Origin: Rhodobiaceae bacterium
GTDB lineage: Bacteria > Pseudomonadota > Alphaproteobacteria > Rhizobiales > NORP267
Reading direction: 5' to 3'
NCBI GenBank assembly: GCA_020441905.1
Contig: JAGRLG010000010.1
Coordinates: 1 to 43,416, forward strand
DNA length: 43,416 nucleotides
Within the stretch, counting starts at the first letter, position 1, and each line of letters starts with the position of its first letter. The translations under genes and the position numbers were made by a program. Below, piece after piece: positions 1 to 8,694 of the stretch. The notes beneath the pieces were generated by a model, which made no database searches, had not been told where the DNA came from, and was given only the letters and a program-made list of their open reading frames with translations.

Positions 1-30
1 CTCTTTGGTGGCGCCCTCTTTGGTGGCGCC
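1..30. repeat. two tandem 15-bp repeats at the window edge
   Basis: CTCTTTGGTGGCGCC occurs twice head to tail at 1-15 and 16-30. A partly similar GTGGTGG run follows. The array may extend to the left beyond the window, so its full copy number is unknown. No function is evident. Confidence 0.7.
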
Positions 31-157
31 ATGCGTGGTGGACATATGGAATCCTCACATTTCATTGCAACTGATAAAAAATTATCGTAAAACAATAAAA
101 AATGCAAGCGATGGATTAAATAATTGCGTCAAGTGCCCGCTGGCCCGCCAAGGCGCA

Positions 158-784
158 ATGTGGAGTAGTCAGGTGAAATACATCGATGGATATCGTGGCA
201 GCCTTGTTCGGTGCGGGTTCGTGCTGGCCGGCGCGGCGATGCTGATGGCTCTGACGGGATGTTCGCATCTGCCGCCGGCCAGCGCCTACAGGCTGAGCGG
301 CTTTGACATAAGGACGGCGGACCTTTCCAGGCTCCACGCCGCGGTGCGCCTGCCACGACCGCTGAGTCTCGGCAAGAACGGGGCGCGGCTCGAATTCGGC
401 ATCAAGATTGACGGCGAGATGGAGGAAGCGCGTCATATCTTTGTGCTCGAACAAATAGACGATGAGGCCCAGCGCGCGGCCCTTGCGGGCGAGGAAGCCC
501 CGGACGCGCATATTTTTGTCTTCAGGTTTCCGCCCGCCGATCTGGGCGATATCGCGCGATCGCGCGAGGAGATCGGCCGTTTGAAGGCGCGCCATGGCGA
601 TCGCGCGCACGGTTTCCTTTCCATTGGCACGGACGCTTGCCTGAATGGGCCGCTGCCCCCCGGAGCGCTGCTTGTCACCACCTATCTCCGGCCCGACCCG
701 CAGACCGGATATGTGGTGATTGCGCGCGATCTGGATATGCGGACGCTCATGGGCGACAATCTACCGAAAATTCCGCCCTGCTAA
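158..784 (+). CDS. predicted outer-membrane lipoprotein, function unknown
   Basis: A 208-residue protein with a lipoprotein signal: basic residues, a hydrophobic stretch at about 21-34 (FVLAGAAMLMALTG) and a lipobox ending LTGC with the acceptor Cys at residue 35. The reading frame is open further upstream, but the ATG at 158 places the signal peptide near the N-terminus and follows a purine-rich AAGGCG. The mature part has no family I recognise. It is probably exported by Sec, lipidated and anchored in a membrane. Its stop codon overlaps by 4 bp the stop of the convergent YcjF-like gene. The upstream region is AT-rich and contains GATAA-AAAA-TTATC at 73-86. The lipoprotein call is secure; the function is open. 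Confidence 0.7.
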   Translation: MWSSQVKYIDGYRGSLVRCGFVLAGAAMLMALTGCSHLPPASAYRLSGFDIRTADLSRLHAAVRLPRPLSLGKNGARLEFGIKIDGEMEEARHIFVLEQIDDEAQRAALAGEEAPDAHIFVFRFPPADLGDIARSREEIGRLKARHGDRAHGFLSIGTDACLNGPLPPGALLVTTYLRPDPQTGYVVIARDLDMRTLMGDNLPKIPPC

Positions 785-1842
785 TTTCGGCCATCGTCGG
801 ATCGCCCCATCCCGGCGATGCCGCTCATGACCTGTTTCAGCGCCGGGGCCTTCAGGGCAAAGAAGGGCAGCGGGCGGCAGACCTGAAGCGCGGCAAGGCC
901 GATGCGGGCGGTGAACAGCCCGTTGATGACGCCTTCGCCAAGGCGGGCCGAAAGACGGGCGGCAAGGCCGTGGCCGAGCACCTGCTGCAACAGGCTGTCG
1001 CCCAGCGCCATGCCGCCGGTGACGGCGAGGTGGCCGAGAACGGCGCGGGCGAGGCGCAAGAGGCCGAACAGGCCGGGGCGGCCGCCATAGAGGGCGGCGA
1101 GGCGGCGCAGCAGGCCGATATTGGCGGCGAGCACGAAGCCGATGTCGATGAGCGCCGCCGGGCTGACGGCGGTGACCACGGAGACCCGGCGCGCGCTAGC
1201 GGCGATTTCATTGGCGGCGCGCGCATCGAGGTCCCTGAACAATTCCCGCTCGGCCAGCGCCAGCAGGTCGTCGGCGTCGAAAACGGCGTCCTGCTGCTCG
1301 CCGATCCGGGCGCGGGCCCATTGAAGGTCGCGGCGCCCGGCATAGAGCCGCGCCAGATCCTCGCAAACCCGGCGCGCCGCCTCAAGCTCGCGCCGGGCAT
1401 GGGCGCGGGCGGCGGCGTCATGAAGGCGGGTGATGCGCGAGAGGCGGAATATCGCCACAAGCTCGCGGGCGAGGATCATGACCAGGGCCAGCGCCGCGAT
1501 GCCCGCCAGCGCCAGCGCCAGCCAGCCGAGCCAGGGCGCGCGGGCGAACAGATCCTCGATCAGGGCGGTGACGGCGAGCGAGGCGGCAAGCGTGACAAGG
1601 CCACCGGCGGCGGCAAGCAGGATGCCGCCCCAGTGGAAGACACGGGACAGGCGCCTGGCGCGGCCTGCGCTTTCCGTCCCGCTGGCGCCGGCAGCGGTGA
1701 CGTCGCTGGCCAGGGCCGGCGTCCCGGCCTCGCCCGGCAGGTCAGACTCCGGCGCCGCTAGCGGGCGCTCGTCGATGGTCAGGGCCGGATCGTCGGCGCG
1801 GAACAGGGCCGGTTTGCGGGGCTTGTCTTTGCTCGTGCTCAT
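781..1842 (-). CDS. YcjF-like (TIGR01620/DUF697) inner-membrane protein
   Basis: A 353-residue protein with a polar, Pro/Ala-rich N-terminus of about 70 residues, then two adjacent hydrophobic segments (about 73-95 and 100-125), an Arg-rich helical middle and a C-terminal DUF697-like part (ALIDIGFVLAANIGLLRRL, then Gly/Ala-rich helices). This arrangement is that of the YcjF/TIGR01620 family. The family is nearly always encoded next to YcjX, and here it starts 17 bp after the ycjX stop on the same strand, so the two form an operon. I chose the ATG at 1842 because upstream extension would run back into ycjX. In enterics the pair belongs to stress regulons (Psp in E. coli); the biochemical role is unknown. 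Confidence 0.8.
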   Translation of the reverse strand: MSTSKDKPRKPALFRADDPALTIDERPLAAPESDLPGEAGTPALASDVTAAGASGTESAGRARRLSRVFHWGGILLAAAGGLVTLAASLAVTALIEDLFARAPWLGWLALALAGIAALALVMILARELVAIFRLSRITRLHDAAARAHARRELEAARRVCEDLARLYAGRRDLQWARARIGEQQDAVFDADDLLALAERELFRDLDARAANEIAASARRVSVVTAVSPAALIDIGFVLAANIGLLRRLAALYGGRPGLFGLLRLARAVLGHLAVTGGMALGDSLLQQVLGHGLAARLSARLGEGVINGLFTARIGLAALQVCRPLPFFALKAPALKQVMSGIAGMGRSDDGRN

Positions 1843-1859
1843 GTGCCCATCCCAGCCGA

Positions 1860-3323
1860 TCACGAAAACCTGTCGCCAAGCAGGAAGTTCAGTGCCCGGT
1901 CGAGCCGGATATGGGGGAAGACCGGGCTTGCCCCGTTGATCGCCTCGGCGGCGGGCGGGCAAAACCGGATGAAACGCAGTTCCGCTTCTTCCGCTGACGG
2001 CGCATCGCGGCCCTGGCGCAGCGCAGTTTCGGGGTTTTCCGGCAGTTCACCGGGAAAGACGGCGATTTCCTCCCCGTCTTTCAGCAGGCGCCCGGCGATG
2101 CGCTGGCCGCCCTGGGGCACGCCGACAATGCAGGGCAGCTGGGCCTTGCCGCGCCCGGCGGTGGCCTCGCGGGTGGCGCGGATGGCGGCCAGGGCCACGG
2201 TGTCGACCCTGGCGCCGGCAAATTCGGCGCGGGCGATGGCGCGGTCGCACAGACCGCGCAGAATGGCTTGGAGGCGGTCATGGCCGGAGCGGTGCAGATG
2301 GTCGGCCTTGGTGGCGGCAAAGAGGATGCGGTCGATGCGCCGCGACAGGATCGAATCCAGCCAGGAGCCGCTGCCGGGGCGGAAGCAGGCCAGGATGTCG
2401 CCCAAAGCCTGTTGCAGGTCGCCGACCGCCGCCGGGCCGGCATTGAGGGCGGCGAGGGCATCGACAAGGACGATCTGGCGGTCGAGGCGGACGAAATGGT
2501 TCCGGAAGAACGGTTTTACCACCACCTGCTTATAGCTCTCATAGCGACGCGCCATCATGGCGTGGAGGCTGCCTTTGGCGGCGGTGGCGCCGGGGGGCAG
2601 ATCGAGCGGGGCGAAGGTGAGGGCGGGGGAGCCGGCAAGATCGCCGGGCATCAGGAAGCGTCCCGGCGGCAGGGCGGAAAGAGAAAAACGCTCCTCGCGG
2701 CAGGCCGCCAGATAGGCGGTGAAGAGGCCCGCCGCCTTGCGCGCCGCCGTCTCGTCCTCCGGGCCGCCGGCATCCAGCGCGGCAAGGTCGCCATGCCAGG
2801 CGGCGGCAAGCGGGGCGCGCGGTTCCTGCCGGCTGGCAGCGATCATGCGCGCCGACCATTCCTCAAAGGACCAGCCAAGCAGGGGCAGGTCGAGCAGCCA
2901 TTCGCCGGGATAGTCGACGATATCGATATTGAGCCGGCCGCGGCCGAATGTGCGCCCCCAGAAGCTTTCCGGCGCATATTCGACGGTCAGGCGCAACTGG
3001 CTGAGTTTGCTCGTGCTTTCCGGCCAATGCGGCGGCGAGCCAAGGAGCTGGGCAAGGTGGCGCTCATAGTCGAAACGGGGCACCTGGTCGTCGGGCTGGG
3101 GGCGCAGATAGGCGTCGAGTATCCGGCCCTCGGCGACCGGCGCGAAAAGCGGCAGCTGGCTGCGCGCCAGCAGGTGGCGCACCAGGGCGACGATGAAAAC
3201 GGTCTTGCCGGCGCCGGACAGACCGGTGACGCCAAGGCGCACCGTCGGCTCGGCGAGATCCGATGCGCTGGCGGCAAGGTCGCCAAGCGCGGTGCGGGTG
3301 TGGTCCCAGATCTGTGCGAGCAT
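1860..3323 (-). CDS. ycjX: YcjX-like P-loop NTPase (DUF463)
   Basis: A 487-residue protein with Walker A GLSGAGKT at residues 34-41, directly after a beta-strand-like TVRLGVTG, as in the YcjX/DUF463 family. Other family-like segments are LNIDIVDYPGEWLLDLPLL in the switch/Walker B region, the ESYKQVVVKPFFRNHFVRLDRQIVLVDAL block, and FAATKADHLH, whose TKAD matches the guanine-specificity NKxD element of GTPases. YcjX is a cytoplasmic GTP/ATP-binding protein of unclear role that pairs with the membrane protein YcjF, encoded immediately downstream. The length is normal for the family. A 13-bp direct repeat lies just upstream of the start. Confidence 0.9.
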   Translation of the reverse strand: MLAQIWDHTRTALGDLAASASDLAEPTVRLGVTGLSGAGKTVFIVALVRHLLARSQLPLFAPVAEGRILDAYLRPQPDDQVPRFDYERHLAQLLGSPPHWPESTSKLSQLRLTVEYAPESFWGRTFGRGRLNIDIVDYPGEWLLDLPLLGWSFEEWSARMIAASRQEPRAPLAAAWHGDLAALDAGGPEDETAARKAAGLFTAYLAACREERFSLSALPPGRFLMPGDLAGSPALTFAPLDLPPGATAAKGSLHAMMARRYESYKQVVVKPFFRNHFVRLDRQIVLVDALAALNAGPAAVGDLQQALGDILACFRPGSGSWLDSILSRRIDRILFAATKADHLHRSGHDRLQAILRGLCDRAIARAEFAGARVDTVALAAIRATREATAGRGKAQLPCIVGVPQGGQRIAGRLLKDGEEIAVFPGELPENPETALRQGRDAPSAEEAELRFIRFCPPAAEAINGASPVFPHIRLDRALNFLLGDRFS

Positions 3324-3343
3324 CGCCGGCGGACCCTCCCCAA

Positions 3344-3375
3344 GTCCCTTGTTCAGACCAGCGTCCCTTGTTCAG
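3344..3375. repeat. 13-bp direct repeat upstream of ycjX
   Basis: GTCCCTTGTTCAG occurs at 3344-3356 and again at 3363-3375, a 19-bp period, in the 94-bp gap between the crotonase gene and ycjX. On the coding strand it begins 21 bp before the ycjX start codon. It could be a tandem operator or simply a small duplication. Confidence 0.55.
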
Positions 3376-3417
3376 GTAGGGCCCGTCACGGCGCGAAACA
3401 AGATTTGGCGCCCAAGG

Positions 3418-4182
3418 TCAGACCTTCGAAAAATCGGGTTGGCGTTTTTCGAAAAAGGCGGAAAAGGCTTCCCTGGCCTCGGCGGAGCGCAGGCGGACGG
3501 TGAATTCGTCGGCCTCCGCTTTCATCGCCCGCTCAATCTGCGGCCGGTTGGCCTTCAGCAAGGCGCGGGTGGCCCTGAGCGAGGCCGGCGGCTTTGCCGC
3601 CAGGGTGCGCGCGGCGCCGAGGGCCTTTTCCTCCAGGTCTTCGGCGGCGACCAGGGCATTGGCCAGTCCGAGACGCACGGCGGCCTCGCCGTCCAGCGCC
3701 TCGCCCAGCATGACCATTTCGGCGGCCCTGACATGGCCGAGAAAACGCGGCAGCAGATAGGTGGCGCCAGCTTCCGGCGTCAGCCCCAGATTGACGAAAG
3801 GGGTCTGGAGGCGCGCGGCGGCGGTAACATAGACCAGGTCGCAATGCAGCAGCAGGGTCGTGCCAAGGCCGACGGCGACGCCGTCGACGCCGGCGACGAT
3901 CGGCTTGGTCGAGGCGACCAGGGCGGTGAGAAAACGAAATACCGGGGCGCTCTCGTCCTGGGGCGGGTTCTCAAGAAAATCCTTCAGGTCGTTGCCGGCG
4001 GCAAAGGCGCCGCCGCTGCCCAGAAAGACGATGACCCGGACCGTTTCGTCGGCCTCGGCCGCCTCCATGGCCTCGGCCATGGCAACATACATCGCGGTGG
4101 TGATCGCATTCTTCTTTTCCGGCCTGGCAAGCCGGATTGCCGTTACCGCGCCTTCGCGCTCGACCCTGATGTGTTCGCTCAT
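3418..4182 (-). CDS. enoyl-CoA hydratase/isomerase family protein (crotonase fold)
   Basis: A 254-residue protein of typical crotonase length. The oxyanion-hole elements are visible: FAAGNDL at about 60-66 and GVAVGLG at about 101-107. The segment TPFVNLGLTPEAG at 127-139 has Phe129 where classical enoyl-CoA hydratase has its first catalytic Glu (Glu144 of the rat enzyme). Glu155 keeps the position of the second (Glu164). The PEAG motif is typical of delta3,delta2-enoyl-CoA isomerase-like or otherwise divergent members. It probably acts on an acyl-CoA thioester, in fatty-acid or side-chain degradation, and an isomerase role is at least as likely as hydration. No beta-oxidation partner is adjacent. 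It runs with ycjX on the minus strand but 94 bp away. Confidence 0.85.
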   Translation of the reverse strand: MSEHIRVEREGAVTAIRLARPEKKNAITTAMYVAMAEAMEAAEADETVRVIVFLGSGGAFAAGNDLKDFLENPPQDESAPVFRFLTALVASTKPIVAGVDGVAVGLGTTLLLHCDLVYVTAAARLQTPFVNLGLTPEAGATYLLPRFLGHVRAAEMVMLGEALDGEAAVRLGLANALVAAEDLEEKALGAARTLAAKPPASLRATRALLKANRPQIERAMKAEADEFTVRLRSAEAREAFSAFFEKRQPDFSKV

Positions 4183-4313
4183 CTAGTTCCCCCCGAAACG
4201 CTTCGGCGCCCTTTGCCTCTCAACCGGTGGCGGGACCGCCACGATGACGGCCGGCGGCGCCGGTAACGATCCGTAAACCATGAATAGGCATGAGGGCAAA
4301 CTATGGTTGCCGG

Positions 4314-4328
4314 TTAACTCGCGCTTAG
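4314..4328 (+). promoter_or_regulatory. candidate CtrA box upstream of the GGDEF-EAL gene
   Basis: TTAA-CTCGCGC-TTAG matches the CtrA consensus TTAA-N7-TTAA at 7 of 8 positions. It lies 99 bp before the ATG at 4428, in a 245-bp intergenic region with no other gene. The same motif family occurs upstream of most flagellar transcription units in this window, which raises the chance that it is real. Confidence 0.55.
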
Positions 4329-4427
4329 GCGGTTTACGTCACTTTTCAAGGTGATGGTCGGAATTTGGCCATGTTTTGCGCTGTCTGGCCCCGCGCATCG
4401 CCCGGTTCCGGCACCTAGGGAATTGAA

Positions 4428-6059
4428 ATGAACATATTTGCAGGGATGTGGTCCAGGTTTTCCAGGCGGCCCTGGCTGGTGCGCCGGGCTGTGGCCGATG
4501 CCGTTGTCCTGACAACAATTCTAGCGCTGGTGTTCGCCTTGCTCGACTATTTCGGCCTGCTCGAAAACGAACATGGCGGATTTCATGTCCTCGCGCCGCT
4601 CATAAGCCATGAGAAGCTGAGCCAGCTGGGATCGCTGATGCTGGTCCTTTCCAGCTTCGGCATGATCTTCATCGCCCGTCGTTTCGTCGATATCCGCAAC
4701 CAGTTGCGCCAACAGAACTTGCGCGATGCAAGGGCCAAGGCCGAGTCGCGCCGCGACCCGCTGACCGGTCTTGCCAACCGCCGGCATTTCAATGAGACGC
4801 TGATTGAAGAAATCCGCGCAGCGGACGAAAACAACGCCAAATTCGCGCTGCTGCTGATGGATCTCGACCGCTTCAAGCCGATCAATGACGTCTTTGGCCA
4901 CGAAGCCGGCGACGTGGTTCTCAAACAGGTTGCCGAACGCATATCCAAGGCCAGTACCGATGCCGTCTGCATCGCGCGCACCGGGGGCGACGAATTCGCC
5001 ATCCTGGTGTCGCACAAGACCGGCCACACCGACTTCGGCCATATCGCGGAGAAGATCCTGCGCCATTTCGAGCCGGTATTCGAAATAGACGACAAGGCCG
5101 TTCGCATCGGCGCCAGCATGGGCATCGCGTTTTACCCTTCGGCCGGCGACGATGCCGAGGCGCTGTTCCGCCATGCCGACGTCGCGCTCTACAATGCCAA
5201 GCGCAACGGGCGCAACCGCTACTGCCTCTATGCCGAGGAGATGGACAGCGCTGTCCGCAATATGTCGGAGCTGGCGCCGGATATCAAACGCGGCCTGCGC
5301 GAAAGCGAATTCGTTCCCTATTTCCAGCCGCTGGTCGATCTGCGCTCAGGCCGCGCCGTGGGCATGGAAGTGCTGGCGCGCTGGCAGCATCCGGTGCACG
5401 GCCTGGTCGGCCCCGACCGCTTCATTCCGGTTGCCGAGGCACTCGACATGGTCGGCGAGGTGACCTTCCAGGTCATGCGCAAGGCTTGTAGCGCGGCGGT
5501 CAACTGGAAGCCGCCGCTGTTTCTCGCCGTCAATATTTCGCCGGGCCAGCTTCGCGACCAGTGGCTGGCGGAGCGCATCCTGGCGGTGCTGACCGAAACC
5601 GGGTTCGCGCCCTCCAGGCTGGAAGTCGAAATCACCGAGAATTCCCTGGTGGAGGATATCGATGTCGCGCGCGCCATTCTCTATTCGCTCAAGAACCAGG
5701 GCATGCGCATCGCGCTGGACGATTTCGGCACCGGCTATTCCAGCCTGATCCATCTTCGCGATCTGCCGCTCGACAAGATCAAGATCGACCGCTCTTTCGT
5801 GACCTCGCTGAAGACCGATATCGGCAGCGCCAAGATCGTTTCGGCCATTCTCGGCCTGGTCACCAGCCTCGGCCTGCCGACGGTGGCGGAAGGCATCGAG
5901 TCGGAGGACGTGGCCCGCATCCTGTCCGAACTCGGCTGCTCCTATGGGCAGGGCTATCTCTATTCCAGGCCGATACCCCTGGAAGAGGTCGAAAAGCGCT
6001 ATCTGAACGCCGGCGAGGAAGTAGCCCCGGCGGAGCCGAAGACAGCGCTCCGCGCCTGA
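4428..6059 (+). CDS. membrane-anchored GGDEF-EAL c-di-GMP signalling protein
   Basis: A 543-residue protein with two predicted membrane segments (about 24-45 and 67-85) enclosing a short outer loop, a linker helix, a GGDEF domain (about 105-270) and an EAL domain (about 285-525). The GGDEF signature is intact (GGDEF, 186-190), but no RxxD inhibitory site sits before it. In the EAL domain the signature reads EVL at 314-316, and EITE (401-404), DDFGTG (431-436) and AEGIE (487-491) are present, so phosphodiesterase activity is plausible. Whether it makes or degrades c-di-GMP cannot be read from sequence. The upstream CtrA-like box and the flagellar neighbourhood suggest a link to the motile/sessile switch. 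The ATG at 4428 follows AGGGAATTGAA. Confidence 0.93.
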   Translation: MNIFAGMWSRFSRRPWLVRRAVADAVVLTTILALVFALLDYFGLLENEHGGFHVLAPLISHEKLSQLGSLMLVLSSFGMIFIARRFVDIRNQLRQQNLRDARAKAESRRDPLTGLANRRHFNETLIEEIRAADENNAKFALLLMDLDRFKPINDVFGHEAGDVVLKQVAERISKASTDAVCIARTGGDEFAILVSHKTGHTDFGHIAEKILRHFEPVFEIDDKAVRIGASMGIAFYPSAGDDAEALFRHADVALYNAKRNGRNRYCLYAEEMDSAVRNMSELAPDIKRGLRESEFVPYFQPLVDLRSGRAVGMEVLARWQHPVHGLVGPDRFIPVAEALDMVGEVTFQVMRKACSAAVNWKPPLFLAVNISPGQLRDQWLAERILAVLTETGFAPSRLEVEITENSLVEDIDVARAILYSLKNQGMRIALDDFGTGYSSLIHLRDLPLDKIKIDRSFVTSLKTDIGSAKIVSAILGLVTSLGLPTVAEGIESEDVARILSELGCSYGQGYLYSRPIPLEEVEKRYLNAGEEVAPAEPKTALRA

Positions 6060-6117
6060 GCGGCGTTCTCAGATTGATTCAAGCCGGCCGGCCAACCCCT
6101 TCAACCGACGAGAGTTG

Positions 6118-6963
6118 TCAGCGCCCCTCGCGCCGCGCCATGAAGGCCAGGCGCTCGAACAGATGCACATCCTGCTCGTTCTTCAAGAGGGCGCCATGCA
6201 GCGGCGGGATCAGCTTCTTGGGGTCGCGCTCGCGCAGCACCATGGGGTCGATATCCTCATTGAGCAGCAGTTTCAGCCAGTCGAGGAGTTCGGAGGTTGA
6301 GGGCTTTTTGCGAATGCCGGGAACCTCGCGCACGTCATAGAAGACGCGCATCGCCTCGGCGACGAGGCGCTCCTTGATCTTGGGAAAGTGCACGGCAACG
6401 ATATCGCGCATGGTGTCGGCGTCGGGGAACTTGATGTAGTGGAAGAAACAGCGGCGCAAAAAGGCGTCGGGCAGTTCCTTTTCGTTGTTCGAGGTGATGA
6501 TGACGATGGGCCGGTTGACGGCGCGGATGGTTTCGTCCGTCTCGTAGACGAAGAATTCCATACGGTCGAGCTCGAGCAGAAGATCGTTGGGAAACTCGAT
6601 GTCCGCCTTGTCGATCTCGTCAATGAGCAAGACGATGCGCTGTTCGGCCTCGAAAGCTTCCCACAGCTTGCCCTTGCGCAGGTAGTTGCGCACGTCCTTG
6701 ACGCGCTCGTCGCCAAGCTGGGAGTCGCGCAGCCGGGTCACGGCGTCGTATTCATAGAGGCCCTGCTGCGCCTTGGTGGTCGATTTGATGTGCCAGGTCA
6801 GCAGCGGGCAGTTAAGCGCCTTGGCGACCTCATGGGCCAATACGGTCTTGCCGGTTCCCGGCTCGCCCTTGACCAGAAGGGGCCGTTCGAGGGCAATCGC
6901 GGCATTGACCGCGACACGCAAGTCTTCAGTCGCGACATAGTCGCGGGTACCTTCAAAACGCAT
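6118..6963 (-). CDS. MoxR-type AAA+ ATPase
   Basis: A 281-residue single AAA+ module with Walker A GEPGTGKT (33-40), Walker B IVLLIDEIDKAD (110-121), sensor 1 TSNN (157-160) and an RR pair (170-171) at the arginine-finger position. The closest general match is the MoxR/CbbQ/NorQ class, ATPases that remodel or activate a partner enzyme, usually together with a von Willebrand A (CoxE-like) protein. No VWA gene follows here, because the downstream neighbour is the convergent GGDEF-EAL gene. The partner must therefore lie elsewhere or be absent. The start at 6963 is the natural one and faces flgE divergently. Confidence 0.87.
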   Translation of the reverse strand: MRFEGTRDYVATEDLRVAVNAAIALERPLLVKGEPGTGKTVLAHEVAKALNCPLLTWHIKSTTKAQQGLYEYDAVTRLRDSQLGDERVKDVRNYLRKGKLWEAFEAEQRIVLLIDEIDKADIEFPNDLLLELDRMEFFVYETDETIRAVNRPIVIITSNNEKELPDAFLRRCFFHYIKFPDADTMRDIVAVHFPKIKERLVAEAMRVFYDVREVPGIRKKPSTSELLDWLKLLLNEDIDPMVLRERDPKKLIPPLHGALLKNEQDVHLFERLAFMARREGR

Positions 6964-7048
6964 AGTCTCTCCGTCCGATTGGCTGCCCCAAGGCTAGCGG
7001 CGGCACGTTATCGGCGCCGGCGCGTTTCTGCAAGTTTGTGCGCGCCGG

Positions 7049-7065
7049 GCGGCAAGAATTGCCGC
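7049..7065. promoter_or_regulatory. ftr-like palindrome (candidate FlbD enhancer) upstream of flgE
   Basis: GCGGCAA-GAA-TTGCCGC is a perfect 7-bp-arm palindrome with the core GGCA-N5-TGCC (7051-7063). It ends 86 bp before the sigma-54 site at 7152. In Caulobacter the sigma-54 activator FlbD binds ftr elements about 100 bp upstream of the hook promoter, and this has the same geometry. FlbD binding is inferred. Confidence 0.6.
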
Positions 7066-7151
7066 ATGGGGCACGAAATTGCCGGTCCGGCGCCCCTCCG
7101 GGCGACCATGAAAAACGCTCAATACACTGAAAATAAGTGCTTTTTGCAAGC

Positions 7152-7167
7152 TGGCACGTTGCTTGCG
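7152..7167 (+). promoter_or_regulatory. sigma-54 promoter of flgE
   Basis: TGGCACG-TTGC-TTGC-G matches the sigma-54 consensus TGGCACG-N4-TTGC at every defined base, with correct GG-to-GC spacing. It ends 76 bp before the flgE ATG, giving a leader of about 65 bases. The hook gene is a classic sigma-54 target in alphaproteobacteria. Confidence 0.88.
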
Positions 7168-7243
7168 CTGAGACTCTCCCGAGGGGTCCCTTTCAATCCA
7201 AATGAATGTGGGGCCATGCGTATCGGTCGTAAGGAGAGCATTC

Positions 7244-8629
7244 ATGGGTATTTTCGGGGCAATGACCACCGCGATCAGCGGTCTTCGCGCTCAGTCCTTC
7301 GCGTTGGAGCAGATCTCGGGCAATATCGCCAACTCGCAGACGGTTGGCTTCAAGCGCAACGAGACAAGTTTCGTCAATCTGGTGGCCGATGCCGCGCCGC
7401 TGCGCCAGACATCGGGCGGCGTCGATGCCTTCACCCGCGCCACCAACACGGTGCAGGGCGACGTCGTCAATTCCACCGTCGGCACGCATCTGAGTATTTC
7501 GGGCGACGGCTATTTCATCGTCGAGAACGCCACCGGGTCGGCGGATGGCAATCCGCTGTTCAGCGGGGTCAGCAACTACACCCGGCGCGGCGACTTCGAA
7601 CTCGACCGCAACGGCTATCTCGTCAACGGCTCGGGCTATTATCTAAAAGGACTGACGCTGGATCCGACCACCGGAAACGTCAATGGCTCGCTGCCGTCGG
7701 TTATCCAGATCAGCAATGATTTCATTCCGGCGCGGGCTACGACCACCATCGACTACCGCGCCAATCTGGCGTCCTATCCGCTGACCGCCTCGGCGGACAG
7801 CGGGGTGGCCAATTCCGAGCTGCTCGCCGGTCCGTGGACCAACGATCCGACAACGGACAATGCGACGCCGGCCAATCGCTACGTGCAGTATTCCGACGTT
7901 TCCAAGTTCCTCGACCAGACCATTTCCGGCGGCGCGACGACGGTCTTCGACTCGGCCGGCGCTCCGGTCAATGTCCAGCTGCGCTGGGGCAAGATCGACT
8001 CGGCGGCATCGGGCGGCACGGAATCGTGGAACCTGTTCTATCTCCAGGACAGCACGACCTCGACCGCCGCCGACCCGGTATGGCGCAATGTCGGCACCGA
8101 ATACACCTTCTCCACCGCCGGCAAGATGACGGCGCCGACCGGCAATGTGACGATCAGCAATCTCACCGTGAACGGCGTTTCCATCGGCGATGTAACCCTC
8201 AATCACGGCGCTGCCGGCGTGACCCAGTTCGCCGACCCCAATGGCGTGGCGCGGGTCACCGATATCGACCAGAACGGCTTTGCCGCCGGCGAACTGGTCG
8301 GGGTTTCGATGGGCGAGAACGGCCGCATCATCGCCTCCTACACCAATGGCGAGTCGATCGGCCTGGCCCAGGTGCCGCTGGCCAGCTTCAACGGCGACAA
8401 CGCGCTGGCCAAGCTCAATGGCGGCGCCTTTGCCGAAACCCAGCAGAGCGGGGCGGCCATTCTCGGCGCGCAAGGTTCCATTGTCGGCCAGTCGCTGGAA
8501 GGGTCCAACACCGACATTGCCGACGAATTCACCAAGCTGATCGTCACCCAGCAGGCCTATGCCGCGGGCACGAGGATCGTGTCCTCGAGTGACGAGATGC
8601 TGAAGGAGGCCCTGAACATGCTCCGCTAG
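7244..8629 (+). CDS. flgE: flagellar hook protein FlgE
   Basis: A 461-residue hook subunit. The N-terminus (MGIFGAMTTAISGLRAQ, then SGNIANSQTVGFKRNETSF) is the rod/hook D0 signature. The C-terminus (SLEGSNTDIADEFTKLIVTQQAY, then SDEMLKEALNML) is the matching C-terminal helix. The middle holds the surface domains. The ATG at 7244 has an ideal AAGGAG at 7231-7236; an in-frame upstream ATG at 7202 adds 14 residues not found in hook proteins. The subunits are exported through the flagellar type III apparatus and polymerise into the hook. flgK and flgL follow on the same strand after a 113-bp gap with a strong hairpin. Confidence 0.96.
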   Translation: MGIFGAMTTAISGLRAQSFALEQISGNIANSQTVGFKRNETSFVNLVADAAPLRQTSGGVDAFTRATNTVQGDVVNSTVGTHLSISGDGYFIVENATGSADGNPLFSGVSNYTRRGDFELDRNGYLVNGSGYYLKGLTLDPTTGNVNGSLPSVIQISNDFIPARATTTIDYRANLASYPLTASADSGVANSELLAGPWTNDPTTDNATPANRYVQYSDVSKFLDQTISGGATTVFDSAGAPVNVQLRWGKIDSAASGGTESWNLFYLQDSTTSTAADPVWRNVGTEYTFSTAGKMTAPTGNVTISNLTVNGVSIGDVTLNHGAAGVTQFADPNGVARVTDIDQNGFAAGELVGVSMGENGRIIASYTNGESIGLAQVPLASFNGDNALAKLNGGAFAETQQSGAAILGAQGSIVGQSLEGSNTDIADEFTKLIVTQQAYAAGTRIVSSSDEMLKEALNMLR

Positions 8630-8694
8630 GAGCCGTGAACAGGACCGGATCTCAGTTGCGTTAAGTGGTGTCGCGTATCCGGGTATTGCGTCGA

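Noticed and set aside
637..3503. Long plus-strand frames opposite ycjX and the YcjF-like gene
   Set aside because: They mirror codon bias of the real minus-strand genes, which carry the Walker A motif and membrane helices.
4366..4379. Sigma-54-like TGGCCATGTTTTGC upstream of the GGDEF-EAL gene
   Set aside because: The GG-to-GC distance is one base too short, and sigma-54 does not tolerate changed spacing.
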